A DNA stretch of 64,000 bases from Amia ocellicauda (GCF_036373705.1 NW_027102766.1:1-64000); one strand, 5' to 3'. Counted from the stretch's first letter, positions 10,140 through 21,871 are shown. Notes: generated by a model from the sequence alone, not told the origin. A program made the numbers and translations.

Positions 10140-10960
10140 AGAATGGAACCTCCACCAGAGGGCACTGTTGCTTCAGCGAGTCTAACTTCTCCCTGCACTC
10201 TGTCTACATTCCGCTCATTAGTCACTACTCACTCCCTGCCTATTATTCAATCACAGCACCTGTCCACTGTTACTTGATCATCTCCGCACTACATAGTTAC
10301 ACCAGTCTTCCCAAAAGTCATTGCAAATCTTGTTTCTCTTGTGTGACATTGCTGAGCATGTTCCTGGTTCTCTGAACTTTGACTGTCTCTTGTTTGCTGA
10401 CTTTTGGTTTGTCTACCTTGCCTTGTTTGTCTGTTCCCTTGATCTCTTGCTGTTTCTTCTACCTCGATTCTGGATACCCTTATTGCTCTGTTTGCCGGCT
10501 CCTGACTCCTCGTTTGTTTTCTGACCTGTCGATCTGCTTTGAATTTCGCCCCGCACTTGGGTCCTAGACCCCTTGCTTCGAAGGGCTCTGATAGGACTCA
10601 CACTGGTATATCAGGAATAATAATTTCAAGACAAATATCAGTTACAGACAGGAAAAAGCAGGTAGCTTTAAAATCTAACCAAACACATTTCCAAAAATAA
10701 ATGTGTGGGTTAAGCATTCCTGGATATACAGTGTTTAATGCATTTTATCTACAGTATGTAATCTAATTAGATAAGATGGGTGTTATGCCCAAAAGCGTCA
10801 TCCCCAATTCCACCAATAGATGCCGCCCCAGTCCCAGTTTTCCCTTCTATTCTCCTTGCCTTTGTCTCCATTATTGAATAATGACTTTCACCTGTCTCCT
10901 GTTTCCCTGCCCATCAACTCTGTCTATTTAAACCCCATCAAGCTACACCCTTAAATAATT
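10140..10960. repeat. LTR-like sequence, Gypsy-associated
   Basis: 10143-10590 and 10790-10960 are pyrimidine-rich, with short direct phrases such as CACCTGTC and CCTTGC and a possible TATA-like CTATTTAAACCCC (10924-10936). This style is typical of fish Gypsy LTRs, and Gypsy pol debris follows at 11176. No matching second LTR was found, so the assignment is tentative. Confidence 0.35.
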
Positions 10961-11175
10961 GAATGAGATATGAGTTAGTTTAAAGTCTAATGTCATGAAA
11001 CTTTGACTGTATGGAAATAGTCCTTTCACAAACAGTAATAATCTATCAATTAGGAAGGAAGTTCATAAATAAACCAGTGTAAGGGACTGAGATTAGGGAG
11101 CTGCCTTATGAGTAAATGCAAGTGTTCTACTACAAACAGTGTCTATAAACTAATGTCCTGGGATATAAGGAATGG

Positions 11176-11692
11176 TTACATTACTAGACGCAACACCACT
11201 TTTGCAACAGGGCCTAACCATCCTCGCTGCTCCCTGGACAAGTCGGTGGCTCCCCCTGTCCAGTCCACGGGCCCCATCACCCCCTGCGTCTGGACCAGAC
11301 GGACCCCCACTTCTACCATGTCTGGATATCGGAACTGGAATGTCGCCTCATCCTCAGTGATAATGTCCTGCTGGTCTATATGGGAGAGTAGCCAGTGGGC
11401 AGCGGTGGGGCACATCTACAGGGTAGGGGAAAAGATTTAACACTGGCAACAGAACCCTACCCTGGCATACCCACGTGATGGTCCGAGCCACCTTCAACTC
11501 TCGCTCCTCATCCCAAGCCTCGATCAGGACACAGTATTCCACTTTGTGGGGGAACTCCGGCACCTGTGCCCACAGCACCATCTCACTGCAGGGCGGAATC
11601 TGGACCATGGACTGCCGTGTCAGCCTCGTTAACGTTAATGTTAACCCTCTTCTCGGTTTCTCTGTTTGCCGGTTTCCAGCTGCCCTGCCCAC
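11176..11692 (-). pseudogene. Ty3/Gypsy pol fragment (protease to RT linker)
   Basis: The minus strand contains LIEAWDEERELKVARTITWV then CQGRVLLPVLNLFPYPVDVP, which matches the linker after the retropepsin in Gypsy Pol (the VxEGRVPVRLxNxxPxPV pattern). It is followed by a second frame ending in TDLSREQRGWLGPV, the lead-in to reverse transcriptase. There are at least one frameshift and no catalytic domain. The hAT element at 11945 inserted just upstream of this fragment's 5' side. Confidence 0.5.
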
Positions 11693-11936
11693 TGCACGGA
11701 GGAATACCCAAGCAATACAGCCCCCAGGTTAGTAGGTCCAGTATGTAAACAGACACTATAATGTTCAATGTCTTTCCTCGATCGCTTATAATCCAAGGAG
11801 GGGAGAGGGGTGGGCACAGCAGGAAATCACTCGCAGCTTGGCGTCTTAAACTTCTCTACATTTCCACACTCCATGGAAATCTGCGAAACCAAAGGTGCAC
11901 TCACTGTAGCCTCCAGAGGAATCCATCTCTCTCTGC

Positions 11937-11944
11937 TTCTGTCC
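11937..11944. repeat. hAT target-site duplication, left
   Basis: The octamer TTCTGTCC immediately precedes the terminal TAGTGATGGG of the hAT element and is repeated exactly at 14412-14419. Confidence 0.9.
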
Positions 11945-14411
11945 TAGTGATGGGAATTCTGGCTGGTTTTAGTGAGCCAGACCATTTGGCTCAGCTCAGC
12001 AATAAGAGCCGGTTCTTTTGGCTCCCAAACGGCTCTTAATTTAGTACCACTTCTGGCTTTTATAATTCAGCCAAATTTAGCAATGTTTGGACCTATGATT
12101 GGTATGTGTGCACATACATCACTAATTCAATGTAATTATACTTAATCTTATCATTTCCAGAATACCATAATTTTGCATGTTTTGTATTAAAAAAAAAACG
12201 TAAATAATGTGAAAACATCAAACACTATTACACATGTGTATGGAACGTTTTATTTATATTGAACTATCCAAAACACAAACCATTCCAAGCAAACCACACT
12301 CAAAATGGAACCATATAACAAATAAAAAATGAATTACAATGTGCAAAACAGCAGCATCCAATAGTTCTAGTTGTATTTATTACCAGTGAAACATTATAAC
12401 CTTGTCTTTAGGGTAGACTGGCATTAGTGCACTGTGGCACTGTGCCTCAGCTTAGAGTGGCTGATCCGGTTTCTGTTATTATCTGCCCTGTTTTGGAGAA
12501 GATTCTTCCTGAAGGGACTGATGTCGCTACGATGCACAGTCTCCCTGCCATCACCTTGACCAGTCGTGGGTAGACTGAAGCCTCGGTCTCCCACCAGCTC
12601 AGCGGGTCTGCGGCTCTTTGGATAAGGGTCTCCTCAAGATAGGATCTTATTTCCAGTATAGCATCTGCTGTGGGATTCCTTCTTGCAGTGTCTCCTGTTG
12701 CTCTTTCATCAAAGAACCTCCAAAGAGCAGATGTTTGTGGCTCCACTTCTAGTGCCCCTGCTCCCTCTTCTCCCTCTTGGCCTCCTGGTGGTGTAGCCGG
12801 CTGGCTGCTGGGGCTGCATCTTGCTTTTGCTGTTACTCTTTGAAGTGCCTCATCAACAGCTCTGTTGACATTGAAGGACAGCTGTTTGAACCTCGGGTCC
12901 AGTACGGTGGTTTCTGAGAGAACAGTATTGTATTCCATTCTGTGGAACTTTCTTTCCATAGATGCACAGAGAGCAGTCACCAACTCTCTCTCTTTCCCTT
13001 TGGTTACTGTTCCTCCTGTCTGGTGGTGGGCTGTTATTCTCTGCAGACCCGCGCACAGGAGTAGCATTTTGGAGGCTGTCACGTAGCTGAAAAAAAAAGA
13101 GAAAACTCAGAATTATGCTTTGCTTTATTATGTGTTATATGGACTTTGTTCAGTTTATTCTTGTCTATTATTACTGCCATTCCCCTCTAATATGCACCTC
13201 TAATATGCAATTATATAATACTAATGTAAAAACAGTTGTCCACTGTACCTGTCTGCACTGATCTCCACAGTGACTGCTCAAAGGGTTCCAGAACAGTGCA
13301 TGTCTCTCGCACTTCCTCCCATTCTTCTTGGCTCAGAGCATCAACAGGTGCATTGATAATGGCCAAGGTAGAGATGACTGCATCCTTGGACTCCAGAACC
13401 TTTTTCAGCATATGAAATGTTGAATTCCACCTTGTAACACATTCTTGTTTGGACCTCAGCTCAGGCATACCCATCTGGCTTTGAGAAGACTTCAGCTTCT
13501 CTGTGGCTCGTATGCTCTTATGGAAGAATTCCCGCATCGCCTTCACTTTGTTCACAGTGGGCTTCATCACCTTCAGGGCATCTCTTACAACCAGGTTTAT
13601 TGTGTGCGCGAGACATAGGTGGTGGTTCCATTTCAAGTTAATAGCTTTGATGATGTTAGCTGCGTTGTCAGTAGCACAGCAAACCATTTTGTTTTCTACT
13701 TGGCACTCTTTTACCACTCTTAGCAGTCCCTCTGCCAAGTTCTCTGAAGTGTGTCTGCCACTAAACTCAAAACAGTCCAGAAGATTGGACACCATTTTAT
13801 AATTTTCAATTAAGTGACATGTAGCAGACATGAAGGAAGTGGTGGCTCTGGATGTCCAGCAGTCAGTTGTCAGGCAAACTGCTGTAGCCTTTTTAACCCT
13901 TTCTTGCAGTGAAGCACATTGTCTGTCATACAGTCTTGGAATAGTTGTTTGGGAGAGTGTTTTCCTGCTTGGAAGAACATGCATTGGATTGAGAGCATGG
14001 GTGTAGCTTCTAAATCCCTTGTCCTCCACGACTGAGAATGGTTGGAAATCCCTTGCAATCATTCTTCTAACTGCACTGATGGATTTATAATTCTAATATG
14101 TCTGTGAAGGTTGTTAGTAGACCCTGCTCGATATAATACTTTACAAATTTTACATTCTGCCTTTGTTGTTAATGTTATCAAAATGCATCCAAATGATGAT
14201 CTTTTCGCCACACTGCTCGGCCGTGCCACTCGCCACTGAATGTTGTGTTGAGGTGTGTGTTCTGCACCAAATGGGAGCACCGGGACAATGTCATCATACA
14301 CAGCACAGCACAACTTTTATTCTGTCTTGTATTCATTTATAAGAAATAAAAACATAAGAACAGACATCCTTTCTCAGACGGGACCCGGCTCATTTGCGAA
14401 CGACATCACTA
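11945..14411 (-). mobile_element. Complete hAT (ZBED-type) DNA transposon
   Basis: 2,467-bp element bounded by TAGTGATGGGAATT at one end and, in reverse complement, TAGTGATGTCGTTCGCAAAT at the other, with imperfect inverted ends and perfect 8-bp target duplications. The length, ends and duplication size are diagnostic of hAT. It carries a broken BED-finger transposase on the minus strand. Insertion was into a sequence reading continuously from about 11900 to 14420. Confidence 0.9.
12447..14313 (-). pseudogene. hAT transposase with BED zinc finger, intron and frameshift
   Basis: The first block (14313-14059) has a BED-type zinc finger: C-x2-C in ECKICK and H-x4-H in LHRHIRIINP. The second block (14062-13211) has the hAT RNase H-like fold with TTDCWTSRATTSF, CATDNAANIIKAI and LCLAHTINLVVRDALK. 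The third block (13082-12447) has ERKFHR..LDPRFKQLSF and a C-terminal dimerisation segment LCIVATSVPSGRIFSKTG, ending early at a TGA instead of continuing to the usual RN-L-P--V tail. Blocks one and two are separated by a frameshift near 14060. Between two and three there is a plausible intron: CAG-GTACAG donor near 13250 and a pyrimidine-rich TTTTTTTTCAG acceptor near 13087. It is inactive now. Confidence 0.87.
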
Positions 14412-14419
14412 TTCTGTCC
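14412..14419. repeat. hAT target-site duplication, right
   Basis: TTCTGTCC, identical to 11937-11944, directly follows the terminal CATCACTA. Confidence 0.9.
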
Positions 14420-15483
14420 CTCTGGGTTGATCTGGGTCCTGCTCCCCGGTCTGCCACCTCCCCTCCTGTCTGCTGTAGTCCACTTTCCAATGTGGGAGGT
14501 CTCTGCGGCTCGTATCAGACGCTCCCTCCTCTCCTCTCCCAGGGCAGGGTGATTAAGTGGGGACGTGTGTGAAGAGTGCAGGTGGTCCCAGGTGAGTTGT
14601 GTGGCGGTGATTGGCTCAAAGAAACACAAATAATAAGGCATGTGTGCAAACAATCAAAATAATACTAAGTGAATAACAAATTAAACAATAAAGTGAAAGA
14701 TAATCAACACACAAAATAATGGCAATATAGAACCAAACAAAATACACAAGTCATATTGCATAAAGTGAAGTGAAATATAAATATAATAAGAAATGGTGAT
14801 TAAGGAGCTTATTAACACCGTCCTTGACATTTACATTGGTTGGGTGTGTGGATACCAGTAATTATTTTTGTTTTTTTGAAATACAAAATAATTCGATTTT
14901 TCCGAAGTGCTGAACTTTAATACAGTCTAGAAAGATTAATATTTTTTGTCTTGGGCTATATTATTAACATAGTTTTTCTATTGTATTATTATCTTGGAGT
15001 AGAGGCATCTCACCTGTCATGTAAGATTTGGGAGGGTAGGAATAGTGTAGTTATTTTCTGTTTACTTGTTGTGTGCCTCATTACTGTTAGTTCAGGTAGC
15101 CACTGTGAATTTAAATCCTGGACCCTACTTTGCCAAATAAGGTCACAGCTATACTTTGGTATGTAAAAAAAAGAAAAAATTAGAAAACGCACATACCTCA
15201 AATTTGGCACATACCCCCTGTGGCCCCCCTAACTGGCACCGTGGACAAAACACTGTCAGCACCACCCCCCCCCCCCCCACTAACATCATGGAAAATACAC
15301 CCCCCTGATGATGGCCCCCCTACGATTGCAGCTGGCCCCAGCCATGCCCCCTGAGATGAAAGGGGCTAAAACCACCGCTGAATGGCTTGTTAGTGAGTTT
15401 GACTTATGATTATGTTTTTAGTTGTTTAATATCTGCAATATGAATAGCCTACAATCATTACTCATAATGTGAAGGCTTTGTTA
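14420..15483. other. Non-coding, with a C-rich repeat
   Basis: 14420-14600 continues the sequence interrupted by hAT and may be LTR-like. 14650-15200 is AT-rich. 15060-15130 has a weak tRNA-type B-box-like phrase (TTTAAATCCTGGA) that could be a SINE remnant. 15205-15360 is C-rich with a 14-C run and related to 6785-6930. Confidence 0.35.
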
Positions 15484-15610
15484 TACAGCAACCCCTCCCC
15501 CTTGGGCAGTGCTTCCGACTTGAAAGATAACGATAGGTTGTGTATGCAACCCCGGTTATCTGAAAAAGGAAGCACTGCCCAAGGGTTGCAAGGTCGCGTG
15601 GAAGTCCTGG
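15484..15610. repeat. DIRS terminal-repeat junction (right end joined to left end)
   Basis: CCCCTTGGGCAGTGCTTCC near 15497 and GGAAGCACTGCCCAAGGG near 15570 form an inverted pair. Compared with the DIRS copy at 53.6-57 kb, the reverse complement here reads right terminus (..CAGATAACCGGGGTTGCATA..CCTATCG) directly followed by left terminus (TTATCTTTCAAGTCGGAAGC..). This is the arrangement of a closed circle junction, or of the internal complementary region that DIRS elements carry. No DIRS coding sequence is attached here. Confidence 0.65.
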
Positions 15611-15985
15611 CTCCCAGCAAAAGAGCATTTTAGCTCTGAGCTGAAGCACTGATCTAAGGAAGACCTCTCCCCCCCAAAGTTATCAGATTTCCTTAAAGCG
15701 TGGGACTGGTTTACATCAAAGTGACAGTTGTGGGAGGATGGCACCGAGAATAGGCCAAATAGTTTGGAGATGTGTGGAGAAGGGGGCCTGTAGGTAATAA
15801 AAACTCTTTGAGATGGATGAGAGCCGAAATCCCGACACAGAGCAACAAACCCAGGCCAACCGGCATTTCCAAAATATGGCATGGATTGACATCAGTCATA
15901 AATCAAGCCCCCCTCCAATAGGACACGGGGGGCTGAAACCGAAATCCAATCTCACAAACTCAAGAACCAATCATCTAATGATCTG

Positions 15986-16023
<38 letters not shown>
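15986..16023. repeat. (CT)n microsatellite
   Basis: About 19 uninterrupted CT dinucleotides. Confidence 0.98.
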
Positions 16024-16026
<3 letters not shown>

Positions 16027-16126
16027 TGAACCAGTAACTCGCTGCCACAGCTCAACCTGTAGCTCTGTTGCCCGAACCGGAACCAGAAACCAACTAAGTC
16101 TTTGCCGGTAACAGAAGAGTTCAACT

Positions 16127-16965
16127 GGGAGAAGGAGATTGAGCCGTACGAATAATTCTTTTAAAGGACTTTATTAAATAAAGAACTTTACAGACTGCGC
16201 TGCCCACCTGTACCCACCTGATCAGTGGAGTTTTACAGCTGGACAATTGACTAAGTCGGCTGAATACGAAAGTGTCAGTCATTTAAATAGCTATTGAGTC
16301 TTAAGAAACTTGACCCTTGGAACGAACAGGGCCCTGCTTTCCTCAAAGACTTTGTCTTCAAGTAACTACGGTGGAACCCTGCTTACAAAGAAGATTTTGT
16401 GCACAACCTTGGAGCCTTCAAACCAGTGGAAAATCTGTTTGGAAAAGACTCTACATTCGCGAAACCCCAACTTCCAGGTGCATCGACTGAGTGGAAGTTC
16501 TTGGACAAAGCCGAACCGCACTGCCTTTGATCCAAACCACACGGACCTCGTGCCGTGTGCTGTTATCTGAGCCTGAAGCCAGAGAGGCCTCTCTGCGACG
16601 AAGTTCAGATAAGTTTAACAGTTTGGTGTTTGTGATTCGTGACATTTGAGAAATCAATTAGAAATGTTAATCTGTGATTCATAACTCTAGAATGTGTAAT
16701 ATCATTTAGTTTTCATAAATATAAATGTGTGTTGCATTAAACTGTTTTGTTGATAATTTTAGAAATAAAATCTGTCAACGCTGAGAAATATCTTCTCATT
16801 CCTGTTTAACTGTTTAGTCTGAAATTGACAGTTAATAGAGTTAAAAGTTAATAGACACCAGATTATAGGTTGCCCTGCCTATCTTTAATCATTGAATAAT
16901 AATCAGTTAAGGGAAATTGTGGTAACAAGTAATGTTAGGATCTATCTCGGCACCTAAACGTAAAT

Positions 16966-17001
<36 letters not shown>

Positions 17002-17428
17002 CGAGAAGTTACCTGACATAAATACTAACCTGCGTAGTTATTTAATGTCTGACTAACAATACTAATGAGAGACTCACCTTCGTCTTACTAACCGGTATTG
17101 TAGTCAATGTGTTTATAACCTTTTTTGTTTAACGATTTGTGTGTTATCATATGCGATCCCATGGTCTTTGATTTGGTCACGGAAGTGATTTGTCTTTGAT
17201 TTGTTGATCTAGAGTTGAATTTTAATTAGTTTTTCACTTTTGTATAATTAGTGTAGTGCTACATTTAGTCTTTGTTTTTGAATAAATTTGACAATTTATA
17301 TCTTTGGAATTGGGGTCTGCTTCAAATTATTACAGAAATTGAGTTCTACAAGATTCCAGGATTCGTGATAAGGTGATACTATAAATTCACTTCTCTAATT
17401 GAAGTTTATAAGTGTACCTTACGCTACA
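16127..17428 (+). repeat. REP-A copy 1 (unclassified, LTR-like, 1.3 kb)
   Basis: An unclassified interspersed repeat present three times in the window: here, inverted at 21872-23034, and as a 3' part at 35629-36015. It ends in TTACGCTACA at 17428, the same terminal base as in copy 3, so this is a genuine terminus. The terminal ACA, internal AATAAA (near 16180) and lack of coding capacity suggest a solo LTR, but no TG start or target duplication could be proven. An 86-codon frame at 16310-16570 is preserved in copy 2 with a few changes. I see no domain in it. A (TA)n tract lies at 16971-16999. Confidence 0.7.
16971..16999. repeat. (TA)n microsatellite
   Basis: About 14 TA units within REP-A. 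The inverted copy has a much shorter tract near 22191, showing length change since duplication. Confidence 0.95.
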
Positions 17429-18842
17429 CATGTCAATGAGGGAAATAAGTATTTGATCCCCTATCAATCAGCAAGATTTCTGGCTCCCAGGTGTCTTTTA
17501 TACAAGTAACGAGCTGAGATCAGGAGCACTCTCTTAAAGGGAGTGCTCCTAATCTCAGCTCGTTACCTGTATAAAAGGCATCTGTCCACAGAAGCAATCA
17601 ATCAATCAGATTTCAAACTCTCCACCATGGCCAAGACCAAAGAGCTGTCCAAGGATGTCAGGGACAAGATTGTAGACCTACACAAGGCTGGAATGGGCTA
17701 CAAGACCATCGCCAAGCAGCTTGGTGAGAAGGTGACAACAGTTGGTGCGATTATTCGCAAATGGAAGAAACACAAAATAACTGTCAGTGTCCCTCGATCT
17801 GGGGCTCCATGCAAGATCTCACCCCGTGGAGTTTCAATGATCATGAGAACGGTGAGGAATCAGCCCAGAACTACACGGGAGGATCTTGTTAATGATCTCA
17901 AGGCAGCTGGGACCATAGTCACCAAGAAAACAATTGGTAACACACTACGCCGTGAAGGACTGAAATCCTGCAGCGCCCGCAAGGCCCCCCTGCTCAAGAA
18001 AGCACATGTACAGGCCCGTCTGAAGTTTGCCAATGAACATCTGAATGATTCAGAGGAGAACTGGGTGAAAGTGTTGTGGTCAGATGAGACCAAAATCGAG
18101 CTCTTTGGCAACTCAACGCGCCGTGTTTGGAGGAGGAGGAATGCTGCCTATGACCCCAAGAACACCATCCCCACCGTCAAACATGGAGGTGGAAACATTA
18201 TGGTTTGGGGGTGTTTTTCTGCTAAGGGGACAGGACAACTGCACCGCATCAAAGGGACGATGGATGGGGCCATGTACCGTCAAATCTTGGGTGAGAACCT
18301 CCTTCCCTCAGCCAGGGCATTGAAAATGGGTCATGGATGGGTATTCCAGCATGACAATGACCCAAAACACACAGCCAAGGCAACAAAGGAGTGGCTCAAG
18401 AAGAAGCACATTAAGGTCCTGGAGTGGCCTATCCAGTCTCCAGATCATAATCCCATAGAAAATCTGTGGAGGGAGCTGAAGGTTTGAGTTGCCAAACGTC
18501 AGCCTTGAAACCTTAATGACTTGGAGAGGATCTGCAAAGAGGAGTGGGACAAAATCCCTCCTGAGATGTGTGCAAACCTGGTGGCCAACTACAAGAAACA
18601 TCTGACCTCTCTGATTGCCAACAAGGGTTTTGCCACTAAGTACTAAGTCGAAGGGGTCAAATACTTATTTCCCTCATTAACATGCAAATCAATTTATAAC
18701 TTTTTTGAAATGCATTTTTCTGGATTTTTTTGTCTCTCACTGTTAAAATACACCTACCATTAGAATTATAGACTGATCATTTCTTTGTCAGTGGGCAAAC
18801 GTATAGAATCAGCAGGGGATCAAATACTTTTTTCCCTCACTG
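17429..18842 (+). mobile_element. Tc1-like transposon, left end truncated
   Basis: The right terminus matches the complete element at 38749-39633 (CAAACGTA..ATCAGCAGGGGATCAAATAC..CCCTCACTG). The left copy begins inside the terminal repeat at CATGTCAATGAGG, losing roughly 180 bp, exactly where REP-A ends. A long hairpin at 17510-17567 (AACGAGCTGAGATCAGGAGC pairing with ..CTCCTAATCTCAGCTCGTT) lies before the transposase. It is probably part of the family's leader, because the deleted copy at 38749 breaks off at this place. Confidence 0.88.
17627..18646 (+). pseudogene. Tc1 transposase (DD34E), two stop mutations
   Basis: Full-length frame of 339 codons from a strong start context (CCACCATGG at 17622-17630) to a TAA at 18644-18646. 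The N-terminus has paired-like helix-turn-helix DNA-binding domains ([20 protein letters not shown] and a second at about residues 75-120). The catalytic triad is visible: D in [12 protein letters not shown] in [10 protein letters not shown] in [10 protein letters not shown]. Two in-frame TGA codons, at 18485-18487 and 18506-18508, cut off the last 53 codons, where the related copy at 39 kb has CAA and CGA. Everything before is open, so the decay is recent and consistent with C-to-T mutation. Confidence 0.92.
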
Positions 18843-19436
18843 TATATTTTATATAGCAGCCATTTTTTATAAAACTGATAGATGTGAAAACAAGTTGGAA
18901 GATGTCTCTGCTATGTTAATGAATACAGCTATTTTTAAACCTATAGTGGATCTTTTTGGACATCAGTAACATACAAGTCCTCACATGTTTAATCAATGTA
19001 ATCCTTCAGCAATTCATGTTTATTTCGGCACTGGGAGTTTTGGCAGAGTGGGAGGCACACGTTATTTTTCTATGGTAGTCAGAGAGATTATAGTTTTTTC
19101 TGATTGCTGAGGCACTATCTTTGAAACTATAGGCTGTTTTTGAAAAACTCTACACACTAAACACAAAACCTTACACCAAACCAGCAAAATATTATACATC
19201 TCTTGCAAAAGCAAACAATTCTAGCAAAACTCTTCAAACTCTTTAAACAAATTGTGTTTTTGCATCAATACAGTACACACAAACCATCATTTGAATAAGC
19301 ACACAAAGCGCCAACTAAGCATGCATGATAGTATAAATGAAAAACACTTGTGGCTTTTGCGTTTTCATGTACAGGGCATAGCAGTTTGCAATAAAGTTTA
19401 TTCATACATACACACAGGCATCCAAATGTGTAAAGT
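18843..19436. other. Non-coding stretch
   Basis: Between Tc1 and the L2 LINE. No feature recognised. Confidence 0.5.
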
Positions 19437-21790
19437 ATGCTTCCAACAATCTCCGCTTTCGCCTCCCACCACTCTCTGGATTTCCTCACTCTCACTGAGA
19501 CATGGATCTCCCCGGAGAACTCATCCACCCCTGCTGCCTTATCCTCTGTGTTTGTCCTGTCCCACTCCCCCCATCTTAGATCCTGCTCTCCCCTTCTCTC
19601 CTCTTCTCTGTGCCCCCCCCCCTCTCTCTCCTCTATCGCCACCAACAGCTTTGAATTCCATGCAGTGGAACTCACCTCTGTCTCTCACCTCTTCCTTCTA
19701 GTTCTCTACTGCCCTCCTGGTCCACTCGCCTCCTTCCTGGATGAACTCGACTTTCTTCTCTCCTCCCTCCCCTTGCTGTCCTCACCTACCATCCTTTTGG
19801 GAGACTTTAACATCCACCTCTCCAACCCCTCCCACTCTGCCGAATTTCTTCCTCTCTTTCACTCCTTTAACCTCTCTCTCTCCATCTCCCCCCACTCACA
19901 GGGCAGGCTGCCAGTTACACCTCATCTTCTCTAGAGGCTGTTCTCCTTCACAACTCTCCGTGACACCCCTGGACATCTCAGACCACCATTTCATCTCCTT
20001 CTCTCTTTCCCTCCCCTCCCTCCCCACCCCCACCCTCTGTCACCTTCCGCAGTAATCTCCGCTCCGTCTCCCCCTCCACCCTTGCTTCCACTGCCCTCAC
20101 TCTCTTACCTTCCATTGACTGTTTTTCCCATCTATCTGTCAACTGTGCTACCTCCTCTTTGTTCTCCTCCCTCACCTACTCCCTTGATTCTCTCTGTCCT
20201 CTCACGTCTCGTCCTGTCCGTCCCTCCCCTCCTCGGCCTTGGATCTCTTCCGTTCTCCGCTCAACCCGAACTAGTCTGCGTGCCACTGAAAAGAAGTGGA
20301 AAAGGACCAAACTCCCAGCTGCCCTCACCTCAGCCAAAATGTCACTCTTTGAATCCACTGTCAGCAACCCCCACAGACTCTACTTCACCTTCTCCTGCCT
20401 CTTTCCTCCTCCTCCTCCTCCCTCGTCTCTCACTGCAGATGATTTTGCCTCCTTCTTCTCCTCCAAGATCGCAGACATCCGCAAGCTCTTCAACAGTCCC
20501 CCCTCCTCTCCCATCACACCCAAACCTCCCACCGACCAAGCTTCCTTTTCTTAATTCTCGCCTCTATCGGACACTGAACTATTATCTCTCCTTCTACGTC
20601 ACAAACCTACAACGTGCGCCCTGGACCCTCTCCCTTCTCGCCTCCTCCAAGCAGCCACTCCTGATCTCCTTCCTCCTCAACTCCTCACTCCTCTCTGACT
20701 GTTTCCCCTCTGCATTTAAACAAGCTGCTGTCATCCCACTCCTCAAGAAACCAACCTCTCCTCAGAACTACCGCCCTGTCTCCCTACTCCCCTTCCTCTC
20801 AAAGACTCTCGAGCGGGCGGTCCAACGTCAGCTCTCTGCCTTTCTGTCCCATCATTCACTCCTGGATCTTCTGCAATCCGGCTTCCACACAGCTCACTCC
20901 ACTGAGACAGCTCTCCTGGCAGTCACTGACTCCCCCAGCTGTGCTCGGGCGGACTCCCTCTCCTCAGTCCTCATCCTCCTTGATCTCTCTGCAGCATTTG
21001 ACACTGTCGATCACTCCATCCTCCTCTCCTGCCTCGCTGACCTCGGTATCTCTGGAACTGCTCTCACCTGGATCTCCTCCTACCTCAACGACTGGACCTA
21101 CCAAGTGACATGGCAAGGTTCCTCATCCACCCGCAACCTCTCCTCATAGACGTACCCCAAGGCTCCGTCCTGGGCCCACTCCTGTTCTCTCTCTACACTC
21201 GCTCCATGGGCCCCCTCATCGCATCCCATGGTTTCTCCTACCACTTCTACGCAGATGATGCCCAGATCTTCCTGTCTTTTCCCTCTTCTGACCCTCTCAT
21301 CCCCTCTCACATCTCTTCCTGTTTGTCTGCTATCTCCGCCTGGATGCAGTTGCACCACCTCAAGCTCAACCTCTCCAAATCGGATCTCCTCTTTTTCCCC
21401 ACTCTTCCTCACCTTCTGCTGATCTCCCCATCTCAATCCCCTTGGAATCCACCACACTTTCTCCTTCATCTTCCGCTAAAAATCTAGGAGTCATCCTTGA
21501 TCCTGCGCTCTCCTACACCCAGCACATCACCACGCTGAAACGCACCTGCAGATTCTTCCTGAGCAACATACGCCGAATCCGTCCCTTCCGCACCAACTAC
21601 TTGACTCAGCTTCTCGTCCAGTCACTGGTCCTCTTCCACCTGGACTACTGCAACTCCCTCCTGGCTGGCCTGCCTGCAACTACTGCCGCTCCAGCTCATC
21701 CAGAACTCTGCGGCTCGTCTGGTAATCTCTTTCCCTCGCACACGCTACTCCACTGCTCCGCTCCCGCCACTGGCTCCCGATACAGACACA
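19437..21790 (+). pseudogene. L2-like LINE ORF2 (endonuclease and reverse transcriptase), frameshifted
   Basis: A 5'-truncated LINE of the L2/CR1 group. The endonuclease part (19437-19934) has LTLTETWISPENS and LLGDFNIHLSNPSHS. After a frame change the linker has KKWKRTKLPAALTSAKMS. The reverse transcriptase (20700-21490) has [50 protein letters not shown] and the catalytic YADDAQIF (about 21248-21271). The C-terminal part (21442 onward) has LVQSLVLFHLDYCNSLLAGLP. At least four frameshifts separate the blocks. The strand is unusually C/T rich. It ends near an (ATT)n tract. Confidence 0.88.
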
Positions 21791-21870
21791 ATATTATTAT
21801 TATTATTTTTATTTCTTGGCAGACGCCCTTATCCAGGGCGACTTACAAAATAAGTGCAATACAAAGTGTT
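21791..21870 (+). repeat. SINE/LINE 3' tail
   Basis: After a short (ATT)n run the sequence TTGGCAGACGCCCTTATCCAGGGCGACTTACA matches, from memory, the conserved 3' tail shared by fish L2-type LINEs and their partner SINEs. Confidence 0.5.
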
Positions 21871-21871
21871 G

